64,000 bases of DNA from Lamellibrachia satsuma (taxonomy: Eukaryota; Annelida; Polychaeta; Sabellida; Siboglinidae). The DNA lies in assembly GCA_033239005.1 (NCBI GenBank), contig BSQZ01000022.1:5935501-5999500 (forward strand), given 5' to 3'. The translations under genes and the position numbers were made by a program. The notes under the pieces are model-generated. The model did no database searches and was not told the origin of the DNA. It was given only the letters and a program-made list of their open reading frames with translations. Positions 61,499 to 64,000 of this stretch are shown here, in pieces. Within the stretch, counting starts at the first letter, position 1. Each line of letters begins with the position of its first letter.

Positions 61499-61945
61499 CA
61501 GGTGTACCCCAAGTACTCGTAACAGGTACACCCCATGTACTTGTGACAGATGTACCCCAAGTACTCGTGACAGGTACACCCCGTGTACTTGTGACAGGTG
61601 TACCCCCATGTACTTGTGACAGGTACACCCCTAGTACTCGTGACAAGTACACCTGGGTACTTGTTATAGGTCCACACCGGGTACTCGTGACATGTACACC
61701 CCATGTACATGTGACAGGTGCACCCCATGTACTTGTGACAGGTATACCCCATGTACTTGTGACAGGTGCACCCCAGGTACTCTTGACAGGTCCACACCGG
61801 GTACTTGTGACAGGTACACCCCAGGTACTTGTGACAGGTACACCCCGTGTATTTGTGACAGGTACACCCTGTGTACTTGTGACAAGTACACCCAGTGTAC
61901 TTGTGACAGGTACACCCTGTGTACTTGTGACAGGTCACATATAGA
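61475..61945. repeat. Minisatellite, 24-bp unit, about 19 copies, seeded by the RNF4 stop region
   Basis: Unit 1 is CAGGTACACCCCGTGTACTT plus GTGA, i.e. the last RNF4 codons and the stop. Units 2-5 keep the frame with TAA or TGA at the same place; an extra C then shifts it. The array lies in the 3' UTR. Confidence 0.96.
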
Positions 61946-63447
61946 GACATTGTATTATATGGAGATGACATAGAAGAAATGTATGTAGTTATGTTGTGAC
62001 ATTTATGGCAAACATTGAAATGTGACATTTATGACAAACATTGAGATGTGACTTTCACTGCAGCCATTGAAATGTACTTGTTTATCAACACGTTTTCATG
62101 ATCTTGGAGGGAAGGTTTGATATTTCATTTGCACTGCACACAATACAGGATATTTTTCCCCTCGATTTCGATAATTACTGTCAAACAGGACATATGCCAC
62201 ATGTATAACACAGTGGATGGTACGTCTATTACATGTAATTTTGTATATGCATCTAGGTACATAAATAAATAAATACATACATACATATTATTTATGCACA
62301 CATGAATATATGTAAATATATATTATATATACATGCATAAATACACATAAATATACACAAATGTACTTACCGAAAATAAACCAAAAAATTTCTACTAGAT
62401 TTTCCATGTCATCTGGTGAAAAAAGTTACTTAGGTTAATTTACTTAAAATACAGTCAGATTTACGAGGAACGTTATGTCCCAAGGTTGTAGAAATTTTAC
62501 AATGTCAGAAAAAAAGGTTTGTGATATTAGTACCACTTGTATTAATAAATTCCTTATTTGTTTTCTGAGCCATTCAAATGAATGCAGTGGAGTGGTTCCC
62601 CAGATGCATGATTTGTGGTAGACAATAAAATTATCCCAAATACTATTACCATCTAGAACAATTAATACTATTAATAAGAATCTATTAACAGGTGAACTAG
62701 AAACATCAAATGAAGCGGTTAGATTTTAAACTGAAAACAACATTCCAAGAATGTTTTTCAGAAATATTTTATTTCATATCTGAGTTTTGCAACAGTTAAG
62801 TAGGGAAGGAATTTTCATATGGCTGGTATTATGTTGACAACATTATACTAATTAATGTGTTTTTATGTTTATGATACTCTTCTTGTTTATGATACTCTTC
62901 TTGTTTTGTCTGTTTGCTGATTGCCTAGGCTATGTTTTTGTCAAGATGTTTAATAAATATAAAAAATATATATCTTAGTTATTACTAGTGAACTTTTGGT
63001 GTATTCTTGTTTCATCTGGCACGAGATTAGGTTAAGATGCATTTTAAAATGTTGCATTTAAACAATGATATCATACAGTCAACATTTGTATTGCAATATT
63101 TCAATAATGTTTGTATAAAATTAATTGCATTTTTTCAAAGGTACATTTCAAATTCAAACAAATGTTAAAATGGTTGATTGTACTTTATTTGTTGTTTACA
63201 TAACTTGTGTAAACATGTTCATGTTGCCCAAAGACACATTTGGAAATGATTAAGATATTATTTGTATTTAGATATCTCTAAAATATTTGCACTCATATGC
63301 ATTCATGCAATCATATAATTATACATGTACTATAATTTAAATAATTTCAAACTAAATCATTTCAAACATTGCTTTTAAAATCGCCCCTTGACATTGCCAA
63401 CAATGACTTCATTGATTGATTTGTTTGATATTCTCAAAATGGCTGAC
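61946..63447. other. RNF4 3' UTR and downstream DNA
   Basis: AT-rich. AATAAA words occur at about 62263, 62624-62629 and 62951 and are possible polyadenylation signals. TACATA-rich repeats (62260-62360) and a two-copy GTTTATGATACTCTTCTT repeat (62868-62900) were seen. No gene. Confidence 0.45.
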
Positions 63448-64000
63448 TAGTTTAACAAGATTGCCATCCAAAGCAAAGGCCCAGATGGCAAGTGGACAAG
63501 GAAGCCATTGGCTTATCAAGATGACAATATTTTTTCTTCTATGTATAGCCCGCCCATATTAGATATCCGTCAATTTTATTTTAAAGCATATTCATACTAC
63601 TAGCATTAACACAATCATTTCACAGTTTGTTCCAGTCATTTATCTTTCTGTGAGAATGAGTACTTTCTCATGTCCAACCTACACTGTTCCTTAACTAATG
63701 CTGCTTTGTGTCCTCTGGTTCTAGTGTTTGACGAACATATTCCTATCAATATCCTCATAGCCATTCACCATTGTAAACACTTTTATTTGGTCTCCTTGTC
63801 AGGCTTGTATACAATATTCCAAATGCAGCCTATTGCTTTGTACAGGGGCACAATTAGCTGTTTCTCCATGTATGTGGTAGTTCTCCTAATTAGCCCTATA
63901 ATTTGAGTACTTTTTTTAAGCTTTCGTGTCATTGCTAAATGTTACTTAGTCCTTTTCTTGTGTGGTTCCACCAAGTATAGCATTTTATATTCTTCGTCCA
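63448..64000 (-). mobile_element. CR1-like retrotransposon 3' end, runs off the window
   Basis: On the - strand: decayed C-terminal sequence (WNKL-NDCVNASS, IDGYLIWAGYT) followed by the 3' UTR signature AAGCCAATGGCTTCCTTGTC and GATGGCAATCTTGTTAAA at the 63448 end. Multiple stops. Confidence 0.82.

Overview
This is a eukaryotic, animal nuclear DNA window. It has spliced genes with GT/AG introns, CR1-like and jockey-like retrotransposons, tRNA-derived SINEs, hAT-type MITEs and an extreme load of minisatellites. The protein identities are metazoan (KANSL3, an ASB family protein, RNF4). The retroelement and SINE mix is what I would expect of a marine invertebrate, most likely a mollusc, but the exact taxon is an inference.

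Layout. (1) About 0.26-31.6 kb, + strand: KANSL3, a subunit of the NSL histone acetyltransferase complex. It can be rebuilt as 12 coding exons with consistent phases, about 1,136 residues. Its introns are stuffed with tandem arrays (78, 24, 69, 31/32, about 24, 18, 24, 35, 77, 61 and 62 bp units, plus CA and GAT microsatellites). (2) 34.15-34.90 kb, - strand: a single-exon ankyrin-repeat/SOCS-box (ASB-like) gene. (3) 35.2-50.8 kb: a retrotransposon graveyard with a nested insertion, a near full-length but broken CR1-like element, and a rearranged CR1-like element on the opposite strand. Inside the latter, the stretch between endonuclease and reverse transcriptase has grown into about 59 copies of a 54-bp unit that stays open in frame. 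(4) 50.8-54.3 kb: AT-rich intergenic DNA with a CR1 3' end and a SINE. (5) 54.3-61.5 kb, + strand: RNF4-like SUMO-targeted ubiquitin ligase (SIM exon, a likely 16-nt microexon, two RING exons). Its introns hold GA-rich repeats, two hAT MITEs, a 71-73 bp minisatellite and a CT tract of about 465 bp. (6) 61.5-64 kb: RNF4 3' region and another CR1 3' end.

The three cellular genes are unrelated in mechanism: chromatin acetylation, cullin-5 type ubiquitin ligase adaptor, SUMO-targeted ubiquitin ligase. No operon-like logic is expected. Tandem arrays make up roughly 40% of the window (about 25 kb by my rough addition).

The most striking pattern is that several arrays visibly grew out of functional sequence. 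The RNF4 C-terminus with its stop codon seeded a 24-bp array. The end of KANSL3 exon 11 with its splice donor seeded a 77-bp array. Both ends of a SINE were expanded (24 bp at the promoter end, 35 bp at the tail). Four separate retrotransposon coding or spacer regions carry arrays whose units are multiples of three. This looks like a genome-wide, position-tolerant tandem duplication process rather than a new gene system.
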